5,092 nt of DNA from Chloroflexota bacterium (GTDB taxonomy: Bacteria; Chloroflexota; Anaerolineae; Anaerolineales; UBA4823): assembly GCA_021849525.1 (NCBI GenBank), contig JAJZSS010000183.1:1-5092 (forward strand), in the 5' to 3' direction. The notes beneath the pieces were generated by a model. It was not told the DNA's origin and did no database searches. It worked only from the letters and a program-made list of their open reading frames with translations. Made by a program: the position numbers and the translations under genes. This document shows, piece after piece, positions 1-5,092 of this stretch. Position 1 is the first letter of the stretch. Each line of letters opens with the position of its first letter.

Positions 1-599
1 TAGATCCGCCCATCGTAATCCACATCCGCCACCACGCCTTTAGAGACCATCACACCGATCACGGTCAGCTTGGTGGTGCCCACCGTGACCGTCTGGCCCA
101 GCGGGCTTTGCTCACCGAACAGATCCTCAGCGATCCCGGCGCCCAGCACAGCCACTTTCACTTTGCGGTCATCTTCACCGCTGTCGAAGTAGCGCCCCTC
201 CCCTACCGGGTAATCGCGCACCTCCGGAAAAGCCGCCGTCGTACCCACCAGGGCGATCGATTCCAGCGTGACTCCATTGGCTTTCACCGTCTGGGAAGGT
301 GGGGATTGCTCAGCTGAGATGCCTGTAATACCGATCACCTGTTCCTCGATCGCCAGTGCATCTTCCAACAGCAAGGTGCGTGCGGCTCCAGGCACACCGC
401 GCATGGGTGAGACGATCAACAGGTTGGCGCCCAGAGCGTTGATCTGTTCGGCAATCGCCGCTTCAGCGCCGGCGCTTACGGCGAGCATGATGATCACCGA
501 AGCCACGCCAATGATCACACCCAGGGTGGTGAGAAAGGACCGGACCTTATTTAATGTCAGACCTTCCCAGGCTACACGCAGAATTTTCCCGATACTCAT
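1..599 (-). CDS. ABC transporter permease, MacB/FtsX type (N-terminal part, cut by window edge)
   Basis: This is the membrane subunit of an ABC exporter of the MacB/LolC type, which works with the ATPase encoded just upstream. I translated 199 codons from the ATG at 599-597; the reading frame stays open to the left edge, so the C-terminal part is missing (family members are usually about 400 residues or more). Residues 18-45 hold the typical first segment of the family, [16 protein letters not shown] followed by a hydrophobic stretch, which is transmembrane helix 1. [11 protein letters not shown] (55-65) opens the extracytoplasmic MacB periplasmic-core domain. Its later hallmarks are also present: a GRYF turn near 135-138, VAVLG near 149-153, [10 protein letters not shown] near 160-169 and VIGVM near 180-184. 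The start is supported by AGGAGA at 609-614 (9-base spacing). The ATG overlaps the ATPase stop as ATGA, which suggests translational coupling. The transported substrate is not evident. Confidence 0.95.
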   Translation of the reverse strand, partial: MSIGKILRVAWEGLTLNKVRSFLTTLGVIIGVASVIIMLAVSAGAEAAIAEQINALGANLLIVSPMRGVPGAARTLLLEDALAIEEQVIGITGISAEQSPPSQTVKANGVTLESIALVGTTAAFPEVRDYPVGEGRYFDSGEDDRKVKVAVLGAGIAEDLFGEQSPLGQTVTVGTTKLTVIGVMVSKGVVADVDYDGRI

Positions 600-1342
600 A
601 ATACTGCTTCTCCTGCCAGTACCTGGCGGTCCAGGCAAGGACTGGAACCATCCTCCCCTGAGGATAATAATTTCCCATCCCGCACACAGATGATGCGCTG
701 GGCGTGGGCCGCGATGTCTGGCTCGTGGGTCACCATGACTACCGTGGCGCCCTGCTTGTGCAGGTCATTCAGCAAACCCATGATTTCTTCGCCCGATCGG
801 GTATCCAGGTTGCCGGTCGGCTCGTCCGCCAGGATCAGCGATGGGCGGTTTACCAGCGCTCGGGCGATTGCCACCCGCTGCTGCTGCCCACCGGAGAGCT
901 CATTGGGGCGGTGGTGCAGGCGTTTTCCCAGGCCCACTGCCTCCAGGGCTTCGGTTGCCCGTCGTTTGCGCTCTTTGTCATTCAAGGCCGCATCCGGGTT
1001 GTACAGCATCGGCATCATCACATTGTCCAGGGCGCTCAGTCTTGCCAGCAGGTTGAAGGATTGGAAGATAAAGCCAATTTTTTGATTGCGCACCTCAGCC
1101 AGCTCATTTTTACTCAGGCGGCTGACATCCCGCTGATCCAATAAATACGAGCCGGAGCTGGGCCGGTCCAGGCAGCCAATGATATTCATCAGGGTGGATT
1201 TGCCCGAGCCGGATGGCCCCATGATGGCCACAAACTCACCCTTTTCCACCGTCGTGTTCAGGCCGGCCAGGGCATACACCGCGGATTCACCCGCGCCATA
1301 GACTTTGGTTAAGTCTTTCACTTCAATAATCGGCACACTCAT
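596..1342 (-). CDS. ABC transporter ATP-binding protein, MacB/LolD family
   Basis: This is the cytoplasmic ATPase that powers the exporter. All the nucleotide-binding elements are present in the 248 residues: an A-loop tyrosine probably at Y15, Walker [10 protein letters not shown] (42-50), Q-loop Q94 in FIFQSFNLL, signature LSGGQQQR (149-156), Walker B LILADEP (169-175) with catalytic E174, D-loop GNLD (177-180) and H-loop H206. The order and wording match the LolD/MacB/FtsE-like branch that partners MacB-type permeases, and here the ATPase is a separate protein, unlike E. coli MacB, where it is fused to the permease. About 18 residues (231-248) extend past the usual end of the domain and are not recognisable. 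The start at 1342 is supported by GGGAG at 1349-1353, 6 bases upstream. The gene lies 58 bases after the second adaptor gene and overlaps the permease start by 4 bases. No key residue is missing, so it should be active. Confidence 0.97.
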   Translation of the reverse strand: MSVPIIEVKDLTKVYGAGESAVYALAGLNTTVEKGEFVAIMGPSGSGKSTLMNIIGCLDRPSSGSYLLDQRDVSRLSKNELAEVRNQKIGFIFQSFNLLARLSALDNVMMPMLYNPDAALNDKERKRRATEALEAVGLGKRLHHRPNELSGGQQQRVAIARALVNRPSLILADEPTGNLDTRSGEEIMGLLNDLHKQGATVVMVTHEPDIAAHAQRIICVRDGKLLSSGEDGSSPCLDRQVLAGEAVL

Positions 1343-1391
1343 GGATTACTCCCGATCAAACAACCGTTTCAATCAATTTCTGGCATCTGCA

Positions 1392-1415
1392 ACCGCAAGC
1401 CTATCTGGCTGCGGT
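1392..1415 (-). other. hairpin spanning the stop codon of the second adaptor gene
   Basis: ACCGC (1392-1396) pairs with GCGGT (1411-1415), and AGCC (1398-1401) pairs with GGCT (1407-1410), leaving one bulged base at 1397 and a 5-base loop (1402-1406). It covers the TAG stop (1403-1401). The minus-strand RNA has no U-run after it, so it does not look like a full terminator. It might serve as an mRNA stability or partial-attenuation element between the adaptor and ATPase genes. Confidence 0.35.
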
Positions 1416-2792
1416 GCTGACATTATCTCCAACCTGAACGCCGCTCAACACCTGGGCATTGGCCAGGTCTTTCAAGCCAACCCTGACTGAAGCAGCCGTG
1501 AAGGTTCCATTGGGCTGCAGCACTTCGACAAAACTGGAGCCGTCTGGATTCTGGCGCAGAGCCTGGATGGGGACCAGCACCACATCTTGAGCTTCAGCGG
1601 CAATCACTTCAACTTCCAGGCTCATTCCGGACAGTAACCTCACGCCTGGTGGGTCAGTAAACCCTCCCCACACCTGGACAACCGGAGAACCATCTACCAT
1701 CACCAGTGCCGGATCGATCCGCCTTAAGCTGCCTGCAAAAGTATGGTCCGGATAGGCGTCCAACCGCAGCTCCAGCCGGTCGCCGGTCGATATTTGACCC
1801 AAATCTGCATCTTCCAGGTAAAAGCGCACCAGGAGATCATCCAACCCGGACAATATAAGGCTGGGCTTACCATCATCTATGCGCATCCCAGGAGATATCA
1901 GGAGTTCAGTGACGGTTCCTTCGTCAGGCGCTTTTAGCATGGTCTGCTGCAGATTCCAGTTCGCTTTCTCCAGGCCCAGTTTCGCTCGCTCGAGCGCCAG
2001 GAGCTGCGGGTTGCTCTCGAAAGTTCCCTCAGACTCCGTGAGCGGACCTCCCTGTAGCAATTCCAGGTAGGCGGCCTGGGCTGCCAGCCGGGCCGCCGCC
2101 AGCTCAGCCTGTGCTTCAGCCTTTGCCAGCTCCTGCGGATCGGGCTGGTAGTTTTTCACCCATGCCAGATCTGCCTGAGCCGCTTCAACGGCCTGCTCAG
2201 ATCGCTCCTTCGAACGCCCCAATTGCGTCGCTAACGGGCGGTAGGTCCTGGGATCGGTCTCGCTCAGGCGCAGCGCCCGCAGATATTCTTGCCGGATTTT
2301 TTCATAATCAGCCTGCGCCTGATCCACCAACACTTCATAGTACCAGACCGACGGGCCGTCCTGCACATAGGCCAGGTCTGCCTGCGCCTCTGTCAATTCT
2401 TGTTCGAGCTCAAGGAAATGCTGTTCTGCTTCGGCGATAATCTGGGGTGTGCTTAGCTGCGCCCAATTCAGCTGCGCTTGTTTAAGGTTCAATTCAGCCT
2501 GGCTGTTTTCCAGGCGGGCAAGCAGCTGATCCACCTTAACGGTATCGCCAACGGCGACATACATTTCGCTGATCTCACCCGCGACAGGGAAAGCCAGGGG
2601 AAGCTCCTGGGCGACCAGCTCGCCGCTGCCGCTCACACTGACCAGTAAATCTCCCTGGCGCACCAGCGCAGTTGCCGGGGTGCTCGAAATAACCTCTTCG
2701 GGACCCACAGCAGCCTGGGTGTAGGCAAAATAACCGCTGCCTGCCAGCAGTCCAACGAAAAGGATGATCAGCATATTACGGGTTCGCATCAT
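1401..2792 (-). CDS. HlyD/MacA-family membrane fusion protein (second adaptor of the operon)
   Basis: This is a periplasmic or extracytoplasmic adaptor subunit of the ABC exporter. The 463-residue protein begins with a short basic end and a hydrophobic anchor (about 7-24), with no lipobox cysteine. A first barrel-sandwich (biotinyl-lipoyl-like) half follows at about 40-96, including the VAGEISEMYVAVGDTV stretch (70-85). Then comes a long Glu/Gln/Ala/Leu-rich segment of about 97-285 that should form the alpha-helical coiled-coil hairpin. The second lipoyl half starts at LKAPDEGTV (286-294), followed by the beta-barrel region (about 320-400) and a membrane-proximal domain ending with VGLKDLANAQVLSG (438-451). 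It is plainly a paralog of the preceding gene, sharing the YPD, LLSGM, VPIQALR and GLKD blocks. The start is ambiguous: ATG at 2792-2790 and ATG at 2789-2787 are adjacent, and the weak AGGG at 2797-2800 is 4 bases from the first and 7 from the second, so the second may be the one used. It contains no cysteine. Confidence 0.94.
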   Translation of the reverse strand: MMRTRNMLIILFVGLLAGSGYFAYTQAAVGPEEVISSTPATALVRQGDLLVSVSGSGELVAQELPLAFPVAGEISEMYVAVGDTVKVDQLLARLENSQAELNLKQAQLNWAQLSTPQIIAEAEQHFLELEQELTEAQADLAYVQDGPSVWYYEVLVDQAQADYEKIRQEYLRALRLSETDPRTYRPLATQLGRSKERSEQAVEAAQADLAWVKNYQPDPQELAKAEAQAELAAARLAAQAAYLELLQGGPLTESEGTFESNPQLLALERAKLGLEKANWNLQQTMLKAPDEGTVTELLISPGMRIDDGKPSLILSGLDDLLVRFYLEDADLGQISTGDRLELRLDAYPDHTFAGSLRRIDPALVMVDGSPVVQVWGGFTDPPGVRLLSGMSLEVEVIAAEAQDVVLVPIQALRQNPDGSSFVEVLQPNGTFTAASVRVGLKDLANAQVLSGVQVGDNVSTAAR

Positions 2793-2837
2793 ATAGCCCT
2801 AGGTCTGTGGATAACCTTAAATCTGCCCGAGGAAAGC

Positions 2838-4271
2838 TTATTTGGTCTCGACGGTGCCCGTGCTGACCAGGTCGCCGGCTTTCAACCCGCTGAGGATCTC
2901 AGCATTGGCGAAGTCCTTCAGACCGATGGTGACGGGGGTCAGTTTGAGCTGCCCATCTGGCTGCAGGACAAAGGCTGCGTAAGATGTCGGGGTCAGCTCG
3001 CGCAGCGCCTGCACCGGCACCAGCAGCGCTCCAAGCGCTTCGCCAGCGATCAGCTCGACTTCAGCTGCCATGCCAGAGAGCAGGTTGGTGCCGGTTGCAT
3101 TTTCCAGGGACGCCCAGGCAACGATCACGGGTGTGCCATCGACAGTCTGCAGGGCAGGCTCGATGCTGGTCAGCTCCCCACTCACCGGCTGGTCGGGGTA
3201 AGCATCAAAGACAGCCTGCACGCGCTGCCCCACTTTCACCAGCGCCATATCGGTCTCTTCGATATAAATGCGCAGATTAAGCTGATCCAGCGTGGCAATT
3301 GTTACGATGGGCGCGGTACTAACTGCCTGGCCCACCGTAGCGTTCAGGCTGGTGATGGTGCCCGAGATCGGCGCCACGAGGCGCGTGTTTGCCAGGGCCA
3401 GGTTCGTTTGCTCAATATCCAGGCAGGCCTGTTCGAGCTTGAAAAGCAGTGTCCCTTCGGCTGCTGTTACAACCCCTTCTTCATTGCAGGGTTGGCCCAG
3501 TTTCAGCTGTTCCACGTAAGTTTGCGCGCTTTGCAAAGCCAGCTCAGCTGAGCCTGCTTTAGCCCGCGCCAGGGAAATGTCCGTTGCCGTGGGCGGAAAT
3601 AAACCTTCTAATTCTTCCTCAGTCTCAATATCCGTATAGGTATAGTTGAAAGTTACCGGAACATAATCTGTTTGATATTGGACTTGTGCCCGGTTGAGAT
3701 TGGCCTGGGCCGTTGCAACCGCATTTTCAGCGCTGGTGATAGCTTCAGCACTGGTCCCTGCGGTAGATTTGAGCGTATCCAGCTCTGCCTGGGCGTGTTT
3801 CAAGGCCTCTTCCCAGCGCCACACCGCCGGACTGATCAAATACTGTAGGTCTTCAACAGCCTTTTCCAGGGTGGATTCAGCGTTAAGAGCTGCCACTTCT
3901 GCCTCGATCACCGCTTCCGGCGAGATCAATGCTTGCAAGTTAAGCTGGTCCTGGGCTAACTGCAAGCGCAGAGCAGTGTCATCCAGGCGTGCCAGGTGCT
4001 GGCCGGCTTCCACCACATCCCCGACCGCCGTGTTCACCTCAGCCAGTACACCACCACTGCGAAAGCCGATCGATACCTGCTCGGCAGGAGCCAGGTTACC
4101 CGCTCCCGCTACTGAGATCACCAGATCACCCGTGCGGACTCTGGTCGTTTGGAGGACCGGCTCAGGCGTTGCCTGGGCAGGCAAATAGACGCTGGTATAG
4201 TAATAATATCCGCCACCAGACGCCGCTGCCAGAAACAGGACCAGCACGAACAATTTTTGCAGTAAGCTCAT
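2838..4271 (-). CDS. HlyD/MacA-family membrane fusion protein (first adaptor of the operon)
   Basis: This is the first gene of the exporter operon, an adaptor of 477 residues. The N-terminus has a hydrophobic anchor (about 6-26) ending in a GGGYYYYT run, with no lipobox cysteine, so it is probably membrane-anchored by an uncleaved helix. The first lipoyl-like half is about 43-98 (GGVLAEVNTAVGDVVEAG at 73-90). A long alpha-helical coiled-coil segment spans about 99-295 and is interrupted by an acidic, aromatic, Pro-containing stretch (about 203-228, with NYTYTDIETEEE) not found in the neighbouring paralog. The second lipoyl half begins at VAPISGTI (299-306), then the beta-barrel (about 330-410) and a membrane-proximal domain with VPVQALREL (418-426) and IGLKDFANAEILSG (449-462). 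Its only two cysteines, C262 and C283, sit in the helical region. The start at 4271 has a strong Shine-Dalgarno AGGAGA at 4279-4284 (7-base spacing). The stop TAA is 45 bases from the next gene. Confidence 0.95.
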   Translation of the reverse strand: MSLLQKLFVLVLFLAAASGGGYYYYTSVYLPAQATPEPVLQTTRVRTGDLVISVAGAGNLAPAEQVSIGFRSGGVLAEVNTAVGDVVEAGQHLARLDDTALRLQLAQDQLNLQALISPEAVIEAEVAALNAESTLEKAVEDLQYLISPAVWRWEEALKHAQAELDTLKSTAGTSAEAITSAENAVATAQANLNRAQVQYQTDYVPVTFNYTYTDIETEEELEGLFPPTATDISLARAKAGSAELALQSAQTYVEQLKLGQPCNEEGVVTAAEGTLLFKLEQACLDIEQTNLALANTRLVAPISGTITSLNATVGQAVSTAPIVTIATLDQLNLRIYIEETDMALVKVGQRVQAVFDAYPDQPVSGELTSIEPALQTVDGTPVIVAWASLENATGTNLLSGMAAEVELIAGEALGALLVPVQALRELTPTSYAAFVLQPDGQLKLTPVTIGLKDFANAEILSGLKAGDLVSTGTVETK

Positions 4272-4303
4272 GGAAATTTCTCCTAGATGAAATACTGATC
4301 AAG

Positions 4304-4339
4304 AATATCAGGTACTTGTGGATTAGTTATGCTGATATT
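4304..4339. repeat. perfect 8-bp inverted repeat, candidate operator
   Basis: AATATCAG at 4304-4311 is the exact reverse complement of CTGATATT at 4332-4339, with 20 bases between the arms. The arms lie on either side of the possible -10 hexamer and start site of the exporter operon, a position where a dimeric regulator could block transcription. A further CTGAT copy at 4295-4299 pairs with part of the left arm (ATCAG, 4307-4311). The function is inferred from position and symmetry only. Confidence 0.4.
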
Positions 4340-4355
4340 ATGAAGAAAATGTGAA
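4326..4355 (-). promoter_or_regulatory. possible sigma-70-type promoter of the exporter operon
   Basis: Read on the minus strand, TTCACA (4355-4350) resembles the -35 hexamer at 5 of 6 positions, and CATAAC (4331-4326) matches the -10 at 4 of 6, with an 18-base spacer. Transcription would begin near 4319, giving a leader of about 50 bases before the first adaptor gene. An alternative -10, TAATAT (4340-4335), has no good -35. The match is modest and the region is AT-rich, so chance is a real possibility. Confidence 0.3.
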
Positions 4356-4368
4356 TGATTTTTACATT
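4348..4368. repeat. short inverted repeat over the possible -35 of the exporter operon
   Basis: AATGT (4348-4352) and ACATT (4364-4368) are perfect inverted arms separated by 11 bases. An overlapping pair, GAATG (4353-4357) with CATTC (4365-4369), shares the right arm. It covers the possible -35 TTCACA. Five-bp arms in AT-rich DNA are weak evidence by themselves. Confidence 0.2.
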
Positions 4369-4455
4369 CCCACCAGCCTGCCATCCTCAGAAGATATTAA
4401 TTTTCGACATCTTTTGGCAACCTTTGGCTAAACAACGAAATCAGGATTTATCGAT

Positions 4456-4469
4456 TTCAATTTATTGAA
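4456..4469. repeat. 14-bp palindrome upstream of the antiporter gene
   Basis: TTCAAT (4456-4461) and ATTGAA (4464-4469) are perfect arms around a 2-base centre, the compact form typical of a dimeric repressor or activator half-site pair. It overlaps another 6-bp inverted pair, GAAATC (4437-4442) with GATTTC (4453-4458). It lies about 125 bases before the antiporter start. Confidence 0.3.
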
Positions 4470-4478
4470 TGCGGAAAA

Positions 4479-4499
4479 TGTATAGTAAGATTTTATACA
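4479..4499. repeat. 21-bp dyad TGTATA-N9-TATACA, candidate operator
   Basis: TGTATA (4479-4484) and TATACA (4494-4499) are perfect 6-bp inverted arms with a 9-base spacer. The left arm overlaps the possible -10 hexamer TATAGT (4481-4486) on the plus strand, so a protein bound here could control the antiporter gene that starts at 4595. No specific regulator family is identifiable. Confidence 0.35.
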
Positions 4500-4519
4500 G
4501 GCTCGGATTAAATCCAGCC
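4500..4519 (+). repeat. bulged hairpin in the presumed antiporter leader
   Basis: GGCT (4500-4503) pairs with AGCC (4516-4519), and GGA (4505-4507) pairs with TCC (4513-4515), leaving a bulged C at 4504 and the loop TTAAA. At the DNA level the core GGATT-A-AATCC (4505-4515) is a perfect odd palindrome. There is no U-run after it, so it is not a standard terminator. It would be in the antiporter mRNA only if transcription starts upstream of 4500. Confidence 0.3.
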
Positions 4520-4594
4520 ATCGAAAAATATATTCCCGGCTTGAGGACCTTATTCATTTCTGTAATCCACCATACCAGAACAGGATAACCTTCG

Positions 4595-5092
4595 ATGCAC
4601 GATTTGCCATTATTAATCAATATCACCCTCGCCCTGATCGTAGCGTTTATTGGTGGCCTGGTTGCCCGCCGCTTCAAGCTGCCCACCATCGTCGGTTATT
4701 TGCTGGCCGGGATCGTTATCGGTCCCTTCACGCCGGGTTACACTGGCGATGTAGATACCATCCAGCAGCTGGCCGAGCTGGGTGTGATCTTCCTGATGCT
4801 GGGCGTCGGACTGCATTTTTCCTTTGCCGATTTGTGGCGGGTGCGCGATATTGCCATTTCCGGTGCGTTGATCCAGACCTTCCTGGCCACCCTGGCTGGC
4901 TACGGCCTGACCCAGCTGTGGGGCTGGCCGCCGGCATCGGGCATCATCCTGGGCTTGTCGATTTCGGTCGCCAGCACGGTCGTCCTGCTGCGCGGGCTGA
5001 TGGACCGCTCGCTGCTCAACACCCAGCACGGTCAGACTGCGGTCGGCTGGCTGGTGATGGAAGATATCTTCTCGGTCATCATCCTGGTGCTG
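4595..5092 (+). CDS. ybaL: Kef/YbaL-like monovalent cation:proton antiporter (CPA2), N-terminal part, cut by window edge
   Basis: This is a membrane antiporter of the CPA2 (Kef/YbaL) family, which exchanges K+ or Na+ for protons across the inner membrane. The 166 codons run from the ATG at 4595 to the right edge without a stop. Hydrophobic segments fall at about 4-24, 30-47, 58-75, 87-108, 114-134 and 150-166. Family blocks are clear: KLPTIVGYLLAGIVIGPFTPG (28-48), ELGVIFLMLGVGLHFS (61-76), SVASTVVLLRGL (124-135) and GWLVMEDIFS (151-160), where D157 is the expected ion-binding aspartate. The wording resembles E. coli YbaL closely from memory. YbaL is about 560 residues with a C-terminal RCK/TrkA-N domain, which would lie outside this window. 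The start is fixed by an in-frame TAA at 4586-4588 and by AGGA at 4582-4585 (9-base spacing). The gene is divergent from the exporter operon and need not share its function. KefB/KefC-type is the main alternative. Confidence 0.93.
   Translation, partial: MHDLPLLINITLALIVAFIGGLVARRFKLPTIVGYLLAGIVIGPFTPGYTGDVDTIQQLAELGVIFLMLGVGLHFSFADLWRVRDIAISGALIQTFLATLAGYGLTQLWGWPPASGIILGLSISVASTVVLLRGLMDRSLLNTQHGQTAVGWLVMEDIFSVIILVL

Larger units (their letters stand above)
4272..4594. other. AT-rich divergent intergenic region
   Basis: This 323-base gap separates the exporter operon (leftward) from the antiporter gene (rightward) and must contain both sets of start signals unless promoters lie further away. 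It is visibly richer in A and T than the flanking genes. I see no credible protein gene in it: the one minus-strand open frame that crosses it is mostly the reverse of the antiporter gene. It contains the two Shine-Dalgarno sites described with their genes, a possible exporter promoter (4326-4355), possible antiporter -10 hexamers (TATAGT at 4481-4486, TATATT at 4529-4534) without a good -35 partner, and a series of short inverted repeats listed separately. Confidence 0.85.

Noticed and set aside
268..693. 141-residue open frame on the plus strand
   Set aside because: It is antisense to the permease and ATPase genes, which have unmistakable motifs and an ATGA junction in this interval.
2793..2837. 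Gap between the two adaptor genes examined for a terminator or promoter
   Set aside because: No stem with a U-run and no convincing promoter hexamers; it is an ordinary intra-operon spacer.
3694..4188. 164-residue open frame on the plus strand
   Set aside because: It is a Ser/Ala/Arg-rich shadow of the first adaptor gene, caused by the codon bias of the opposite strand.
4334..4399. GATATTA repeated at 4334-4340 and 4393-4399
   Set aside because: Only two copies of an AT-rich heptamer 59 bases apart; expected by chance in this composition.
4413..4428. Direct repeat TTTGGC at 4413-4418 and 4423-4428, spaced exactly 10 bases
   Set aside because: Two six-base copies one helical turn apart are suggestive, but too short to separate from chance and without a matching promoter element.
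4462..4689. 75-residue open frame on the minus strand crossing into the intergenic region
   Set aside because: It starts inside the antiporter coding sequence, has no ribosome-binding site I can support, and its low-complexity end simply reflects AT-rich DNA.
4613..5029. 138-residue open frame on the minus strand
   Set aside because: It lies exactly opposite the antiporter gene, whose plus-strand frame shows clear family motifs; the minus-strand translation is Gln/Asp/Gly-rich and resembles no protein.

Overview
The window holds most of an ABC exporter operon on the minus strand (4271 down to the left edge) and, divergent from it, the start of a cation/proton antiporter gene on the plus strand (4595 to the right edge). 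The layout suggests a bacterial chromosome of moderately high GC in its genes, with an AT-rich 323-base gap between the two transcription units. The organism cannot be fixed from the sequence. Two tandem HlyD-like adaptors followed by a separate MacB/LolD-type ATPase and a separate MacB-type permease is an arrangement I associate with Chloroflexota (Anaerolineae) and some Gram-positive lineages. That is an inference from gene style, not a database match.

Minus strand, in transcription order: (1) a HlyD/MacA-type membrane fusion protein of 477 residues (4271-2838); (2) a second, clearly paralogous membrane fusion protein of 463 residues (2792-1401); (3) an ABC ATPase of 248 residues with all nucleotide-binding motifs intact (1342-596); (4) the first 199 codons of a MacB-type permease (599 to the left edge). 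Gaps are 45 and 58 bases, and the last two genes overlap by 4 bases (ATGA), so this looks like one operon. The ATPase and permease would form the inner-membrane ABC pump. The two adaptors would be anchored by N-terminal helices and project outward, collecting substrate or coupling the pump to the cell surface. No outer-membrane factor gene is in view, and the substrate cannot be read from the sequence.

Plus strand: 166 codons of a YbaL/Kef-like CPA2 antiporter, cut by the right edge before its expected C-terminal nucleotide-binding (RCK/TrkA-N) domain.

The intergenic region (4272-4594) carries both 5' regions and an unusual density of short inverted repeats. One is a perfect 8-bp pair at 4304-4339 that brackets a possible -10 element of the exporter operon; several lie upstream of the antiporter. 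These are candidate operators. Apart from them the window is a fairly ordinary efflux operon plus antiporter, and I found no convincing evidence of a wholly new system, mobile element, CRISPR array or RNA gene.
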